Source: Okeania sp. KiyG1 (lineage in GTDB: Bacteria; Cyanobacteriota; Cyanobacteriia; Cyanobacteriales; Microcoleaceae). From it: a stretch of 64,000 bases of DNA. Positions 37,448-46,470 of this stretch are shown one piece after another. Where the stretch lies: assembly GCF_014132355.1 (NCBI RefSeq), contig NZ_BLZO01000094.1:1-64000 (forward strand), read 5' to 3'. How positions within the stretch are numbered: the stretch's first letter is position 1; each line of letters starts with the position of its first letter. A program made the translations under genes and the position numbers. The notes under the pieces were generated by a model, which saw nothing but the letters and a program-made list of their open reading frames with translations, was not told the DNA's origin and ran no database searches.

Positions 37448-37546
37448 TTACCTCTCTCTGTCTAAAAGGAAGAGGATTGAATCAAAGGAAAATTTTTTCT
37501 TGTTTCTGCTTAAAAGGAGAGGCTTTAAACCTTAATTATTCGGTAA
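37448..37546 (+). mobile_element. TTACC...GGTAA small element (copy)
   Basis: TTACCTCTCTCTG start, GGAGAGGCTTTAAACC and AATTATTCGGTAA end. It is about 100 bp and preceded by the same GGATAAT heptamers. Non-coding. Confidence 0.7.
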
Positions 37547-37574
37547 ATTACTGTAGCATCAAAGTTTTGAGCCG

Positions 37575-37840
37575 ATAAAATCTAACTTTTGACTTTTGAG
37601 TTATAACTTACTTCCTTCTTCCCTCTTCCTTTCAAATCTTACTTTTAACTTTTAACTTTTGACTTTTGAGTTATAACTTACTTCCTTCTTCCCTCTTCCC
37701 TCTTCCTTTCAAATCTTACTTTTGACTTTTGAGTTATAACTTACTTTCTTCTTCCTTCTTCCTTCTTCCCTCTTCCTTTCAAATCTTACTTTTAACTTTT
37801 GACTTTTGACTTTTGACTTATTTCCTTCTTCCTTCTTCAA
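37575..37840. repeat. Tandem repeat of ACTTTTGACTT / CTTCCTTCTTCC modules
   Basis: About four units of 60-75 bp (ACTTTTGAGTTATAACTTAC, CTTCCTTCTTCC, TTTCAAATCTTACTTTT). Related to the array at 4102-5000. It ends about 130 bp upstream of the sigma-like gene. Confidence 0.8.
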
Positions 37841-37972
37841 TAATTTGCATAAAAATCCTTTCCAGGGCAGATATATATACATGGGGTAAAGATTGGGTCT
37901 AAGCCAAAATAGTTAGAACTTTGATAAGCTCAACTCATAACATTCAACTGTTGTGATAGGAGAGCGATCGCT

Positions 37973-38647
37973 GTGGAGGACCAATTACAAAATCTAATTA
38001 CCCAAATAAAACAATATCAAAATCCGAGTCCAGAACGCCAGAAAGCTATTAATCGTCTATTGATATTAATTCAACAACTCCCTGGACTATATAGTTCGTC
38101 CCACCAGGATTATCTGGAGGCTTTTAATCGGACATTAGAATGGGTCTGCAAAAACATTCAAAGTTTTGAACCTCGGCCTCCTTCTTGGGAAAGAAGCTTT
38201 GTTGTCTGGATTAATGGTTATCTGAAATGGCGTATCCAAGACCTATATACCCCAGATAATAGATATGAAAGTTTGGATAAACTTATTAGTAATGAAGGAG
38301 AAAAACTAACAACTTTAGGAGAAATTTTACCAGCTAATAGTCTAAGTTTACTGGAACAAAAAATTGCTGAATTACAGAAAGCAAAACGTCAAAGACAAGG
38401 TGAATCTGTGAGGCAATATATTGAGACAGACCCAGAAGAAAAGCTCAGGTCTTCTCATCCGAAAAAACATCCTGAATGTAATTGTCAAGTCTTAGCTATT
38501 CAGTTAAATTTTACAGAACCACCAAATAAAATCTCTGATATTTGTAAAGAAATAAATATTAGTAAACAAACTGTTTATTCCCACTGGAAGCGCAGATGTA
38601 TTCCGTTATTAAGAGAAATCGCTAATCAATTTGGAGAAGAATTATGA
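37973..38647 (+). CDS. Sigma-70-like (ECF-type) regulatory protein
   Basis: 224 aa with a GTG start; AGGAG lies about 10 nt upstream. The N-terminal half is helical with a region-2-like segment (WERSFVVWINGYLKWRIQDLY). The C-terminus has a region-4-like HTH (ISDICKEINISKQTVYSHWKRR). The middle is Lys/Gln-rich and includes HPKKHPECNCQ. Such sigma-like proteins precede DUF1822 and CHAT genes in other filamentous cyanobacteria (from memory). Its stop overlaps the next start as ATGA, so the two are translationally coupled. I infer that it controls the downstream CHAT locus, possibly as a non-canonical sigma factor. Confidence 0.72.
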   Translation: MEDQLQNLITQIKQYQNPSPERQKAINRLLILIQQLPGLYSSSHQDYLEAFNRTLEWVCKNIQSFEPRPPSWERSFVVWINGYLKWRIQDLYTPDNRYESLDKLISNEGEKLTTLGEILPANSLSLLEQKIAELQKAKRQRQGESVRQYIETDPEEKLRSSHPKKHPECNCQVLAIQLNFTEPPNKISDICKEINISKQTVYSHWKRRCIPLLREIANQFGEEL

Positions 38648-39585
38648 ATCTGAATTTTTCACAAGCATTAAAAGTTTTTTTGACTGCAGAAGCTCATAGT
38701 TATGCAGAGCTATTTGCAGCAGAACAAGCTACTCCTGAAAAAGGAAAACAAGTTTATCTAAATACTCTTGCTGTTGTGGCAGTTCAAACTTATTTAAAGT
38801 GTTTAGGTATTCAGACCGCGATTCATCAAGGTGATTGTTGGCATCCTGGTTCAAGAACAATATTTAATGTGGCTGATTTAGTTTTACCAAATATTGGCAA
38901 AGTGGAATGTCGTCCGGTATTTCCTGGTGAAAAAGAATTGTTTTTGCCTCCAGAGGTTATTGATAACCGCATCGGTTATATAGCAGTTCTATTTGAGGAA
39001 AATTTAAACCAAGTACAAATATTAGGATTTGTTTCTGCGAGAAATGTTGATGAGTTTCAAGATTCTATTCCCCTCACACAAATAGAATCTTTGGATGCTT
39101 TAATTGATGAAATTGATTGGTGTCAAAAGTGGGTGAATTTACGTCGGTGGTTTGAAGGTTTTTTTCCGGCAGAATGGCAAAGTTTACAGTCACTATCTAC
39201 ATCTACATCTACAAGAAGTTTAAGAGTTTCAAAGGATAGTATTTCTCAATCTCCAACGGATGATGTAAGTATTAGTTGTGGAAAAATTATTAATTGGGGT
39301 AGTGGAGTAAATGAAAAATCTACAGAATTAGCGGTAAAATTGACGGATAGATTTGAGGAGGAAATAGATATTTGTGTGCGACTTTCTAGTACGAATAAAA
39401 TTCCATATTTACCTCCTGGTTTACGAGTACAAATATTGGATGAATCTGGTAATTCTTGTATGGAAGCTGAAGCTAGGGAAGCGGATGATTGGATACAATT
39501 AGAATTTGGTTGTCAACCTCAAGAACAATTTACTATAGAAATGAGTTTAAATGAGCAAATAATTAGGGAAAATTTTGTAGTTTAA
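38644..39585 (+). CDS. DUF1822 family protein
   Basis: 313 aa. Typical DUF1822 features are FPGEKELFLPPEVIDNRIGY, then AVLFEENLNQVQILGFV, with a preceding conserved CWHPGSRTIFNVADLVLP. The C-terminal 80 residues form a beta-rich segment (EIDICVRLSSTNKIPYLPPG, LQILDES-like strands, WIQLEFGCQ). Soluble, no signal peptide. The function of the family is unknown. The start overlaps the stop of the sigma-like gene by ATGA. Conserved pairing with sigma-like and CHAT genes suggests it serves as an adaptor or anti-sigma-like partner, which is inference. Confidence 0.85.
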   Translation: MNLNFSQALKVFLTAEAHSYAELFAAEQATPEKGKQVYLNTLAVVAVQTYLKCLGIQTAIHQGDCWHPGSRTIFNVADLVLPNIGKVECRPVFPGEKELFLPPEVIDNRIGYIAVLFEENLNQVQILGFVSARNVDEFQDSIPLTQIESLDALIDEIDWCQKWVNLRRWFEGFFPAEWQSLQSLSTSTSTRSLRVSKDSISQSPTDDVSISCGKIINWGSGVNEKSTELAVKLTDRFEEEIDICVRLSSTNKIPYLPPGLRVQILDESGNSCMEAEAREADDWIQLEFGCQPQEQFTIEMSLNEQIIRENFVV

Positions 39586-39594
39586 GGGTAAGTA

Positions 39595-39617
39595 TTTCCT
39601 GCGGAATGCTGTGCAAA
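39595..39617 (+). repeat. 24-bp interspersed repeat, diverged copy
   Basis: TTTCCTGCGGAATGCTGTGCAAAT, 10 bp after the DUF1822 stop; followed by AGCTGTTAGCTGTCAGCTC. Confidence 0.7.
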
Positions 39618-39900
39618 TAGCTGTTAGCTGTCAGCTCTCGATGCATAAAAGAGGGGGTTTAAATGAATATAGACTTTAACTTGAAAGCCAGCTTTTGTAG
39701 TAAATTTAATTCTGACTCAATTAGTAAAGCTTTTATCTAATACCAATTTCATAAAATATTGCAAAGCGTGAGGACACAGGGAACAGGGAACACCTGAACT
39801 GTGACCAGTGAAAGAAAAACATAAATATTAAAGAGGAAAAAAGGTGGCAATTTTATAATTTATGGAATTTATAATTTTTCTTTTAGGAATAAATCACAAA

Positions 39901-40610
39901 TTAAGATGTAACTGCCTTTTTTGAATTTGGTATCAAACTAAAAAAGTAATAGCTGATGGCTGAATGCTGATGGCTGAATGCTTAAAAATTAAGATGTAAC
40001 TGCCTTTTGAATTTGGTATCAAACTAAAAAAAGTAATAGCTGATGGCTGAATGCTGATGGCTGAATGCTTAAAAATTAAGATGTAACTGCCTTTTTGAAT
40101 TTGGTATCAAACTAAAAAAAGTAATAGCTGATGGCTGAATGCTGATGGCTGAATGCTTAAAAATTAAGATGTAACTGCCTTTTTTGAATTTGGTATCAAA
40201 CTAAAAAAAAGTAATAGCTGATGGCTGAATGCTGATGGCTGAATGCTTAAAAATTAAGATGTAACTGCCTTTTTGAATTTGGTATCAAACTAAAAAAAGT
40301 AATAGCTGATGGCTGAATGCTGATGGCTGAATGCTTAAAAATTAAGATGTAACTGCCTTTTTGAATTTGGTATCAAACTAAAAAAGTAATAGCTGATGGC
40401 TGAATGCTGATGGCTGAATGCTTAAAAATTAAGATGTAACTGCCTTTTTGAATTTGGTATCAAACTAAAAAAGTAATAGCTGATGGCTGAATGCTGATGG
40501 CTGAATGCTTAAAAATTAAGATGTAACTGCCTTTTTGAATTTGGTATCAAACTAAAAAAGTAATAGCTGATGGCTGAATGCTGACGGCTGAATGCTTAAA
40601 AATTAAGATT
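39901..40610 (+). repeat. Tandem array of eight 87-90 bp units upstream of the CHAT gene
   Basis: Units begin TTAAGATGTAACTGCC at 39901, 39989, 40076, 40164, 40254, 40342, 40429 and 40516, with a last partial unit at 40603. Each contains TTGAATTTGGTATCAAACT, an A-run of varying length, AGTAATAGC and a doubled TGATGGCTGAATGC. Units differ only in T-run and A-run length and one base (GACGGC in the last). The array ends 14 bp before the CHAT start, so it forms the 5' leader of that gene. Confidence 0.93.
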
Positions 40611-40623
40611 ATCGCAGATAAAT

Positions 40624-41898
40624 ATGGAAGTTATTAAAATTATTAAGATTAAACTTATAGATAGTGGTGAAAATGGGTTTCATGTGATTTTAAATTCAAT
40701 AGGTGCTAATTTTGAGCCTATTGATGGTTTTTTACCATGTCTACCTGCTGAATTAGAAAAATCTTTTAATCAATGGCAGTCAGCTTATTCTCAGTTAGAA
40801 GATGTGAGAAAAGTAGCAACTCGTATTAGTCCACAATCAGTAGTTAATTATTCTAGTTATGAGGAAAAAGAACAACTTAAAATCACTCTTAATCAATGGT
40901 TGGATAGTGGCGATCTTAATTGGCAACCTGTACGAGATGAATTAATTTCTGTGTTAACTTATCTAGGAAATTCTGATTCAGAAATTCGGCTATTTTTGGA
41001 TATTAAAAATCCTAATTTATGTCGCATTCCTTGGCAAGAATGGAATTTATTTCAGTCTCGTTTCCCTCAAACAGAAATTGCTATTCGAGTTCGAGGTAAA
41101 GGAAAGTTTAGACGGCCTCGTAAATCCTCAAAAGTAAGAATTATTGCCATAGTCGGCAAGAGTGATGGTATTAATACACAATTGGATTTAGAAGTAATTC
41201 AAAAGTTAAAAGAAAAGGGTGCAGAAGTAAGATTTTTAAATCAACCAACACAGGAGATTTTATCTGATACTTTGCGGGAGGAACCTGGTTATCATATATT
41301 GATTTTTGCAGGCCATAGTTGTAGTAAAGAAGATGGTTCAATTGGTTGGATATATTTGAACGACCGGGATAAATTAAGTATTAAAGAGTTTAAAAATTCT
41401 TTGAGATATGCAATAGATAATGGGTTGCAGTTGGCAATTTTTAATTCTTGTGATGGTTTGGGTTTAGCAAATCAGTTGGCCCAGCTTGGTTTATCACGAA
41501 TTATTGTCATGCGAGAACCTGTTCCTGACCTGGTGGCAGTGAAATTTTTAGAGTATTTTTTTGCAGAATTTGCGAATAATAAATCTCTGTTTAAATCTAT
41601 GAAAATAGCTCGAGGAAGATTAGAACATTTTGAGTCTGAATATCCAGGGGCGATGTGGTTACCTACTCTTTGTATTCAAGAAACAGCTTTGTCTCATCCT
41701 CTGAGTTGGCAGCAGTTAATTTATCCCAATTTCTGGCAGGCATCAATCAATAAATTTAAGCTTCCTTTGGGACTAACAGCAGGAATTTTGTTGATAATTT
41801 TGGCGATAAATTTAGTTAAAAATAAATTCACTGAAACTAAAACAACCGGGATACAACCAGAAATTCATAAAAATATTAGTCAGGGGAAAAGTTGTTAA
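40624..41898 (+). CDS. CHAT-domain (caspase-like) protease with C-terminal transmembrane helix
   Basis: 424 aa. The N-terminal part (1-130) is a helical domain (LPAELEKSFNQWQSAYSQLEDVRK). The CHAT domain (about 140-365) carries the predicted His-Cys dyad: His in ILIFAGHSC and Cys in LAIFNSCDGLG, with CRIPWQEWNL and YPGAMWLPTLCI as flanking family motifs. One membrane helix follows (LGLTAGILLIILAINLV, about 382-400) and then a short outside tail ending ISQGKSC. CHAT proteases are caspase-fold peptidases. The stop overlaps the TTG start of the solute-binding gene by 7 nt. In the related decayed locus at 46.5 kb the CHAT-TM part is fused to its binding domain, so I infer this pair forms one CHAT-in / sensor-out receptor. 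Confidence 0.87.
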   Translation: MEVIKIIKIKLIDSGENGFHVILNSIGANFEPIDGFLPCLPAELEKSFNQWQSAYSQLEDVRKVATRISPQSVVNYSSYEEKEQLKITLNQWLDSGDLNWQPVRDELISVLTYLGNSDSEIRLFLDIKNPNLCRIPWQEWNLFQSRFPQTEIAIRVRGKGKFRRPRKSSKVRIIAIVGKSDGINTQLDLEVIQKLKEKGAEVRFLNQPTQEILSDTLREEPGYHILIFAGHSCSKEDGSIGWIYLNDRDKLSIKEFKNSLRYAIDNGLQLAIFNSCDGLGLANQLAQLGLSRIIVMREPVPDLVAVKFLEYFFAEFANNKSLFKSMKIARGRLEHFESEYPGAMWLPTLCIQETALSHPLSWQQLIYPNFWQASINKFKLPLGLTAGILLIILAINLVKNKFTETKTTGIQPEIHKNISQGKSC

Positions 41899-43217
41899 TT
41901 TCTTCCGATAAAAATCCGGCAAAAGAAGAAGGAATAGAACAATTTTATAATGGTAACTTTGCTCAGGCGATCGCTAAATTTCGCCAATCTCTCCAAGTCA
42001 ATAAAAATGACCCGGAAATTTTGATTTATTTGAATAATGCAATTGCTCAAAAAAAATCTGATACTAATATTGGGCAAAAGGTAGAAATTGCAGTTAGCGT
42101 TCCTATTAGTCAGGAATCAGATATTTCCCAGGAAATTTTGCGAGGAGTTGCTCAAGCTCAAAGCGAATTTAATTGTGGTTTACCGGAAATTTCTCTGGCG
42201 ATTAAAAATCCTGAAAATAAACTAAATTGCTCTGGTAGTTTCAATGGTAAATTTTTAAAAGTTACTATTGCTGATGATGAATATCTACCAGAAACAGCAG
42301 AAAAAATTGCTCAAGCTTTAATAGCAAAAGAAGAAATTATTGCCGTTATTGGTCATTCTTCTAGTGATATGACTTTACAAGCAGGAGAGATTTATAACAA
42401 AGCAGAATTAGTAGTAATTTCTCCTACTAGCACTTCTATTCTTTTGAAAAATTTAGGTAAATTTGTCCTGAGAGTTGCACCAAATGACAGTCTAGCAGCT
42501 CAAGCTCTATTCAATTATTTGGAGCGACAAAATTGGGCAGATAAAAAAATAGCAGTTGCCTATGTACCTGGTAATAGTTATAGTCAGTCTTTAGCTAAAG
42601 AATTTAATAAATTACTGCCAGAAAAATTCGTATATAAGTGCAATATTTCCTCCGGGAATTTTAGTGCCAGTGACTGTGTGAAAGAAGCACAAAATCGAGG
42701 TGCAAAAATAATGCTTTTAGTCCCTGCTACAGACAGAACTTTGAGTAATGTTATCGGCATAATTAATAATGCTAAAGGGTTGAAATTATTGGGTGGAGAT
42801 TCTGTTTATAATCCTAGGGTATTAAAAGATGCTGGCCAACAAGCAGACCGAGGAAATTTAACCCTTGCTATTCCTTGGCACCGTCATCCTAACTCCCAAT
42901 TTAGTCAAACAGCTCAAAAGTTTTGGAATGCGGAAATTAATTGGCGTACTACTACATCTTATGATGCCACTCAAACTATTATTAAAGCTGTAGATGAAAT
43001 GATAGGTAATTATTCTCGTAAACAGTTACAAAGTATTTTATCTAGTCATGATTTTTATCTGGAAGGAGTAACAGGAAAAATTAGATTTGGGGAGTTAGGC
43101 GATCGGCAGTTTCTCGAGAAAGATAAACCAGTATTAGTTCAGGTAAAACCTAATGCTAAATCTGGAAAATATGAATTTGTAATTCTGGAGGAGGGGAGTG
43201 AGGGAGTGGGGGAGTAG
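41892..43217 (+). CDS. Type 1 periplasmic solute-binding-fold protein coupled to CHAT
   Basis: 441 aa from a TTG at 41892 with AGGGG 5 nt upstream; it overlaps the CHAT stop. The start has a single TPR-like helix pair (EEGIEQFYNGNFAQAIAKF, DPEILIYLNNAI), followed by a Leu/Ile/Val-binding-protein-like fold (QEILRGVAQAQSEFNCG, AVIGHSSSDMTLQAG, VVISPTSTS, KKIAVAYVPGN, LLVPATDRT, LLGGDSVYNPR, TSYDATQTIIKA, EGVTGKIRF). It has no signal peptide, so alone it would be cytoplasmic; reading its frame back through the overlap gives SGEKLLISSDKN, which aligns with the anchored paralogue at 44429. This suggests an original CHAT-TM-binding fusion. The last residues (EGVGE) and the stop come from a GGGGAGTA microsatellite. 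Confidence 0.82.
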   Translation: MLISSDKNPAKEEGIEQFYNGNFAQAIAKFRQSLQVNKNDPEILIYLNNAIAQKKSDTNIGQKVEIAVSVPISQESDISQEILRGVAQAQSEFNCGLPEISLAIKNPENKLNCSGSFNGKFLKVTIADDEYLPETAEKIAQALIAKEEIIAVIGHSSSDMTLQAGEIYNKAELVVISPTSTSILLKNLGKFVLRVAPNDSLAAQALFNYLERQNWADKKIAVAYVPGNSYSQSLAKEFNKLLPEKFVYKCNISSGNFSASDCVKEAQNRGAKIMLLVPATDRTLSNVIGIINNAKGLKLLGGDSVYNPRVLKDAGQQADRGNLTLAIPWHRHPNSQFSQTAQKFWNAEINWRTTTSYDATQTIIKAVDEMIGNYSRKQLQSILSSHDFYLEGVTGKIRFGELGDRQFLEKDKPVLVQVKPNAKSGKYEFVILEEGSEGVGE

Positions 43218-43300
43218 GGGAGTAGGGGAGTAGGGGAGTGTGGGGAGTGTGGGGAGTATGGGGAGTATGGGGAGATGGGGAGATGGGGAGACCTGGAGTG
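43195..43300. repeat. GGGGAGTA / GGGGAGTGT microsatellite overlapping a stop codon
   Basis: Runs from inside the end of the solute-binding gene into the spacer. The TAG stop at 43215-43217 is part of a GGGAGTAG unit. The paralogue at 45919 lacks the array and ends LEEGSSK. Confidence 0.85.
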
Positions 43301-43413
43301 GAAAAAACTGTGATTAGGAAAGAAACCGAAATACATCCTTTTTCTTTTAATTGGAGCTGAGGTAATTAGAACTGACATAATTAGATAATTTGTCCCAAGT
43401 TCAATCAATACTA

Positions 43414-43687
43414 TTACCGAAATATTGTTATTTAAAGCCTCCCCTTTTAAGGGGATAATAAATAGACATCTGGTGAAAAAGATATAGATTTTTTGCAGGA
43501 GTAGGCAACAGGCAACAGCTCCGAAAGGCAACAGGTAAGATATTTTTATGAAAAAGGCATGAAAAAGGATTTTTTAGGGTAAATTTTTCCTATCCTTAGA
43601 CTGCTCTAATTAAAATATTTGTTTTCTGGAGATGTCTAATCAAAATTTTCCTGTTCGTCAATCCTCATTCTTTTCAAGGAGAGGTAA
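43414..43687 (-). mobile_element. TTACC...GGTAA small element with an insertion
   Basis: Inverted copy: TTACCGAAATATTG, AAAGCCTCCCCTTTTAAGGGG, then about 150 bp of foreign sequence, then the other half (CAATCCTCATTCTTTTCAAGG) and GAGGTAA. Non-coding. Confidence 0.6.
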
Positions 43688-44129
43688 TTCGCGCATTCTA
43701 AATTCGCGCATTCTTGAAGGTTGCAAAACTGGCAAATTATCCTGCATCTACAAGGCTGATATTTTAACTAAAACTGATAGCTGAAAGTTGTTAAACTAGA
43801 GCTATTTCAAGTAGTTATTAATATCATGTATCTTTAAACAATCACAATAAAAATTTTAGAGAATAGGGAAAAGGGAAAAGGGAACAGGGAGAATTGATCA
43901 GAGAAAACATTTTTATTATGGCTAATTAATGAGACTTGATATAAGTCACAATTATTTGCCACCTCACTTAACGAAGTCAGAAGTCAGAATGAATAGGTTT
44001 GATACCATTTCCTATGTAGTAATTTATCTTTTTCGTCCAATAGATATTTCCTACAAATTATTTTAATACTGCTTATTATTTGTAGCATTCTTTTTTCAAA
44101 TTGGTATAATACCCAATACCCAATACCTA
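43688..44129. other. Intergenic spacer
   Basis: AT-rich with short repeats (GGGAAAA heptamers near 43865-43885) and a TTTTCAAATTGGTATAATACC motif resembling the end repeated at 58285. No gene supported. Confidence 0.5.
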
Positions 44130-44365
44130 GGGTTTGCTGAAAAAGTCTTATGGGTGAGGGTAGGAGACAGGAGACAGAAGACAGAAGAAATGGGAATGAG
44201 CGAGGAGGTAGGAGCAAGAATTGTAAGAATGATTTTTCTGCCCAACTATGCCCCTAAAATACTAACTTTTTGAGTGTTTTAGACTGAAACAGGTACACTT
44301 TTTAAAGGCCATAAAAAGGCTAAAACCTTTATCTGTAAATGCTTTTATATTTAATCAGCAAGCCC
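44130..44365 (+). mobile_element. MITE-like element with GGGTTTGCTGA ends and 6-bp TACCTA duplication
   Basis: Terminal repeats GGGTTTGCTGA and TCAGCAAGCCC differ at one position. TACCTA flanks both sides (44124-44129 and 44366-44371). 236 bp, non-coding. A second copy is at 46060-46284, with TAATTA on both sides. Shared interior: GGTAGGAGACAGGAGACAG and CCCAACTATGC. The transposase source is not in the window. Confidence 0.85.
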
Positions 44366-44428
44366 TACCTAACACCTAAATTAATTGTTAAACCATTACC
44401 AATAAACCTATTACTTATTATCTATAAA

Positions 44429-45919
44429 ATGACTCAACAAAATATTTGGTATACATTTCTTCAGCGAGCCAAACTACCCTTAGAATTGGCAGGATTATCC
44501 ATTGCAGCTATTCTGCTGCTCAAAGATGTAGGCCAATTAATTAAAACCATAATTCCAGAGATTCCCAAAATTAATAGTACCATTGGCGAAAAAACCATGT
44601 TTCCTTCTGGGAAAATATCCTCAGAAAAAAAATTAGGAATGGAAGAATTCAACAACAAAAGATTTAGTAGTGCTATTTACCAATTCCGCAAATCTCTGAA
44701 TAGGGATAAAAATGACCCAGAGACAGTTATTTTTTTGAACAATGCCATTGCTAAACAAACAAAAATACTCAATCAAACTGGAGAAATATTACAAATAGCA
44801 GTCAGTATTCCTGCTGCTGGAGAACCTAATATTGCCCAGGAAATTTTGCGAGGAGTTGCTCAACTTCAAAGTGAATTTAATTGTGGTTTATCTGAAATTT
44901 CTCTAGCAATTAAAGATACTCAAAGTCAACTAAATTGCCAAGGTAGCTCCAATAATACATTTTTACAAGTCACCATTACTGACGATCGATATAAACCAGA
45001 AACAGCAAAACAAATTGCCGAATATTTAGTAAAAAAACGAGAAATTCTTGCCGTCATAGGTCATTATTCCAGTGAAATGACTCTCCAAGCAGGACAGGTT
45101 TATAACAAACATAAATTAGTAGTAATTTCTCCTACTAGCACCTCAACTAGATTATCTAACTTTGGCAAATTTGTATTTAAAATTCCCCCTAGCGATCAAA
45201 TTGCAGCCCAAACCTTATTTAACTATTTGAATCAGGAAATTTTTCTAGATAAAAATGTAGCAGTAGCTTATGTACCAAATAATGAATATAGTGAATCTCT
45301 TACTAGAGAATTCGAGATGCTATTGAAAATGAAAAAATTTGTCCATAAATGTTATCTTGATGCTGGAAATTTCAGTGCCCAAGACTGTGTTGAACAGGCA
45401 AAAAATCAAGGTGCTGAAGTAATGTTATTAGTTCCAGCAACTGACATAACTTTGACTAAAGCTATTGGAGTAATTGATAATGCTAAAGGATTAGAATTAA
45501 TAGGGGGAGATTCTATCTATAATTATCGAGTAGTAAATGATGCTGGAGAAGAAGCAGCTCAGAATAATTTGACAGTTGCTATTCCTTGGCATCGTCACCC
45601 TAACTCTCAATTTAGTCAAACAGCTCAAAAGTTTTGGAATGCGGAAATTAATTGGCGTACTGCTACATCTTATGATGCTACTCAAACTATTATTAAAGCA
45701 GTGGATGAAATGGCGGGAAATTACTCTCGTCAAAAATTACAAAGAATCTTGTCTAGTCCTGATTTTTTAGTAGAAGGAGTAACTGGAAAAATTAGATTTA
45801 CTGAGTTAGGCGATCGCCAGTTTCTCGATACAGATAAATCAGTATTAGTTAAGGTAAAACCTAATGCTAAATCTGGCAAATATGAATTTATTATCTTGGA
45901 GGAGGGAAGCTCAAAATAA
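44429..45919 (+). CDS. Membrane-anchored type 1 solute-binding-fold protein without CHAT
   Basis: 496 aa from MTQQNIWYTFLQ; an in-frame ATG at 44339 lies inside the neighbouring small element and is unlikely to be native. One N-terminal helix (LELAGLSIAAILLL) anchors an outside domain: TPR-like pair (LGMEEFNNKRFSSAIYQF, DPETVIFLNNAI), then the Leu/Ile/Val-binding fold (QEILRGVAQLQSEFNCG, AVIGHYSSEMTLQAG, VVISPTSTS, AYVPNNEYSES, LIGGDSIYNYR, EGVTGKIRF). It is a close paralogue of the protein at 41892, but its CHAT part is absent or replaced by a short cytoplasmic start. It could be a decoy receptor, a co-receptor for the CHAT protein, or a truncated relic. It ends LEEGSSK. Confidence 0.82.
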   Translation: MTQQNIWYTFLQRAKLPLELAGLSIAAILLLKDVGQLIKTIIPEIPKINSTIGEKTMFPSGKISSEKKLGMEEFNNKRFSSAIYQFRKSLNRDKNDPETVIFLNNAIAKQTKILNQTGEILQIAVSIPAAGEPNIAQEILRGVAQLQSEFNCGLSEISLAIKDTQSQLNCQGSSNNTFLQVTITDDRYKPETAKQIAEYLVKKREILAVIGHYSSEMTLQAGQVYNKHKLVVISPTSTSTRLSNFGKFVFKIPPSDQIAAQTLFNYLNQEIFLDKNVAVAYVPNNEYSESLTREFEMLLKMKKFVHKCYLDAGNFSAQDCVEQAKNQGAEVMLLVPATDITLTKAIGVIDNAKGLELIGGDSIYNYRVVNDAGEEAAQNNLTVAIPWHRHPNSQFSQTAQKFWNAEINWRTATSYDATQTIIKAVDEMAGNYSRQKLQRILSSPDFLVEGVTGKIRFTELGDRQFLDTDKSVLVKVKPNAKSGKYEFIILEEGSSK

Positions 45920-45947
45920 TTAATAATTAATAATTAATAATTAACAA

Positions 45948-46298
45948 TTACCTCTCCTTGAAAAGAAGAGGATTTATTCAAAGAAAAATTTTTCCTTCTT
46001 TATCCCTTTAAAGGAGAAGCTTTAAACCTTATATATGTTAATGAAAACCGCTATAATTAGGGTTTGCTTATGGAAAATCTTTTTGCTGGGGTAGGAGACA
46101 GGAGACAGGAGAAATGGGAATTTAGAAGAGGTAGGAGAAAGAATTGTCTCAAGATTGTTGTGCCCAACTATGCGCCTAAAATACGCTCCTTTTTGAGCAT
46201 GAAGAGCCGAAAACCAAGGTATTACAGACCTAAAAAGGCTAATGTCTTTATATGTCAATGCTTTTAGATTTAATCAGCAAGCCCTAATTATTCGGTAA
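45948..46298 (+). mobile_element. TTACC...GGTAA small element carrying a nested second element
   Basis: Left half TTACCTCTCCTTGAAAAG to GGCTTTAAACC; right end AATTATTCGGTAA at 46286-46298. The halves are separated by the GGGTTTGCT element (46060-46284). Preceded by TTAATAA heptamers. Confidence 0.8.
46060..46284 (+). mobile_element. GGGTTTGCT-ended MITE nested in another element, 6-bp TAATTA duplication
   Basis: 225 bp. Ends GGGTTTGCT and AGCAAGCCC (one mismatch); TAATTA at 46054-46059 and 46285-46290. Homologous to 44130-44365. Its position inside the TTACC element shows it transposed later. Confidence 0.88.
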
Positions 46299-46321
46299 CT
46301 AGCACAATTTTTGTATTTCAT

Positions 46322-46455
46322 ATTACTTCTTCCTTCTTACTTCTTACTTCTTACTTCTTCCTTCTTACTTCTTCCTTCTTACTTCTTACTTCTTCCTTCT
46401 TACTTCTTCCTTCTTACTTTTGACTTTTGACTTTTGACTTTTGAATTTTGACTTC
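46322..46455. repeat. CTTCTTACTTCTTCC / TTTTGACTT microsatellite
   Basis: Many copies of ACTTCTTCCTTCTT followed by TTTTGAC heptamers; it ends 16 bp before the start of the decayed CHAT gene. Confidence 0.85.
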
Positions 46456-46470
46456 CTTTAGGATGCAACT

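Noticed and set aside
39901-40610. Regular direct repeats resembling a CRISPR array
   Set aside because: Whole 87-90 bp units repeat without unique spacers and no cas genes are present; it is a plain tandem repeat.
41881-41898. Classical -1 slippery heptamer at the CHAT/binding overlap
   Set aside because: GGGGAAAAG allows re-pairing of only one of the two tRNAs in the needed frame; reinitiation or an indel is as likely.
44339-44428. Upstream ATG as start of the anchored binding protein
   Set aside because: It lies inside the 44130-44365 element; the paralogous sequence and membrane helix begin after the ATG at 44429.
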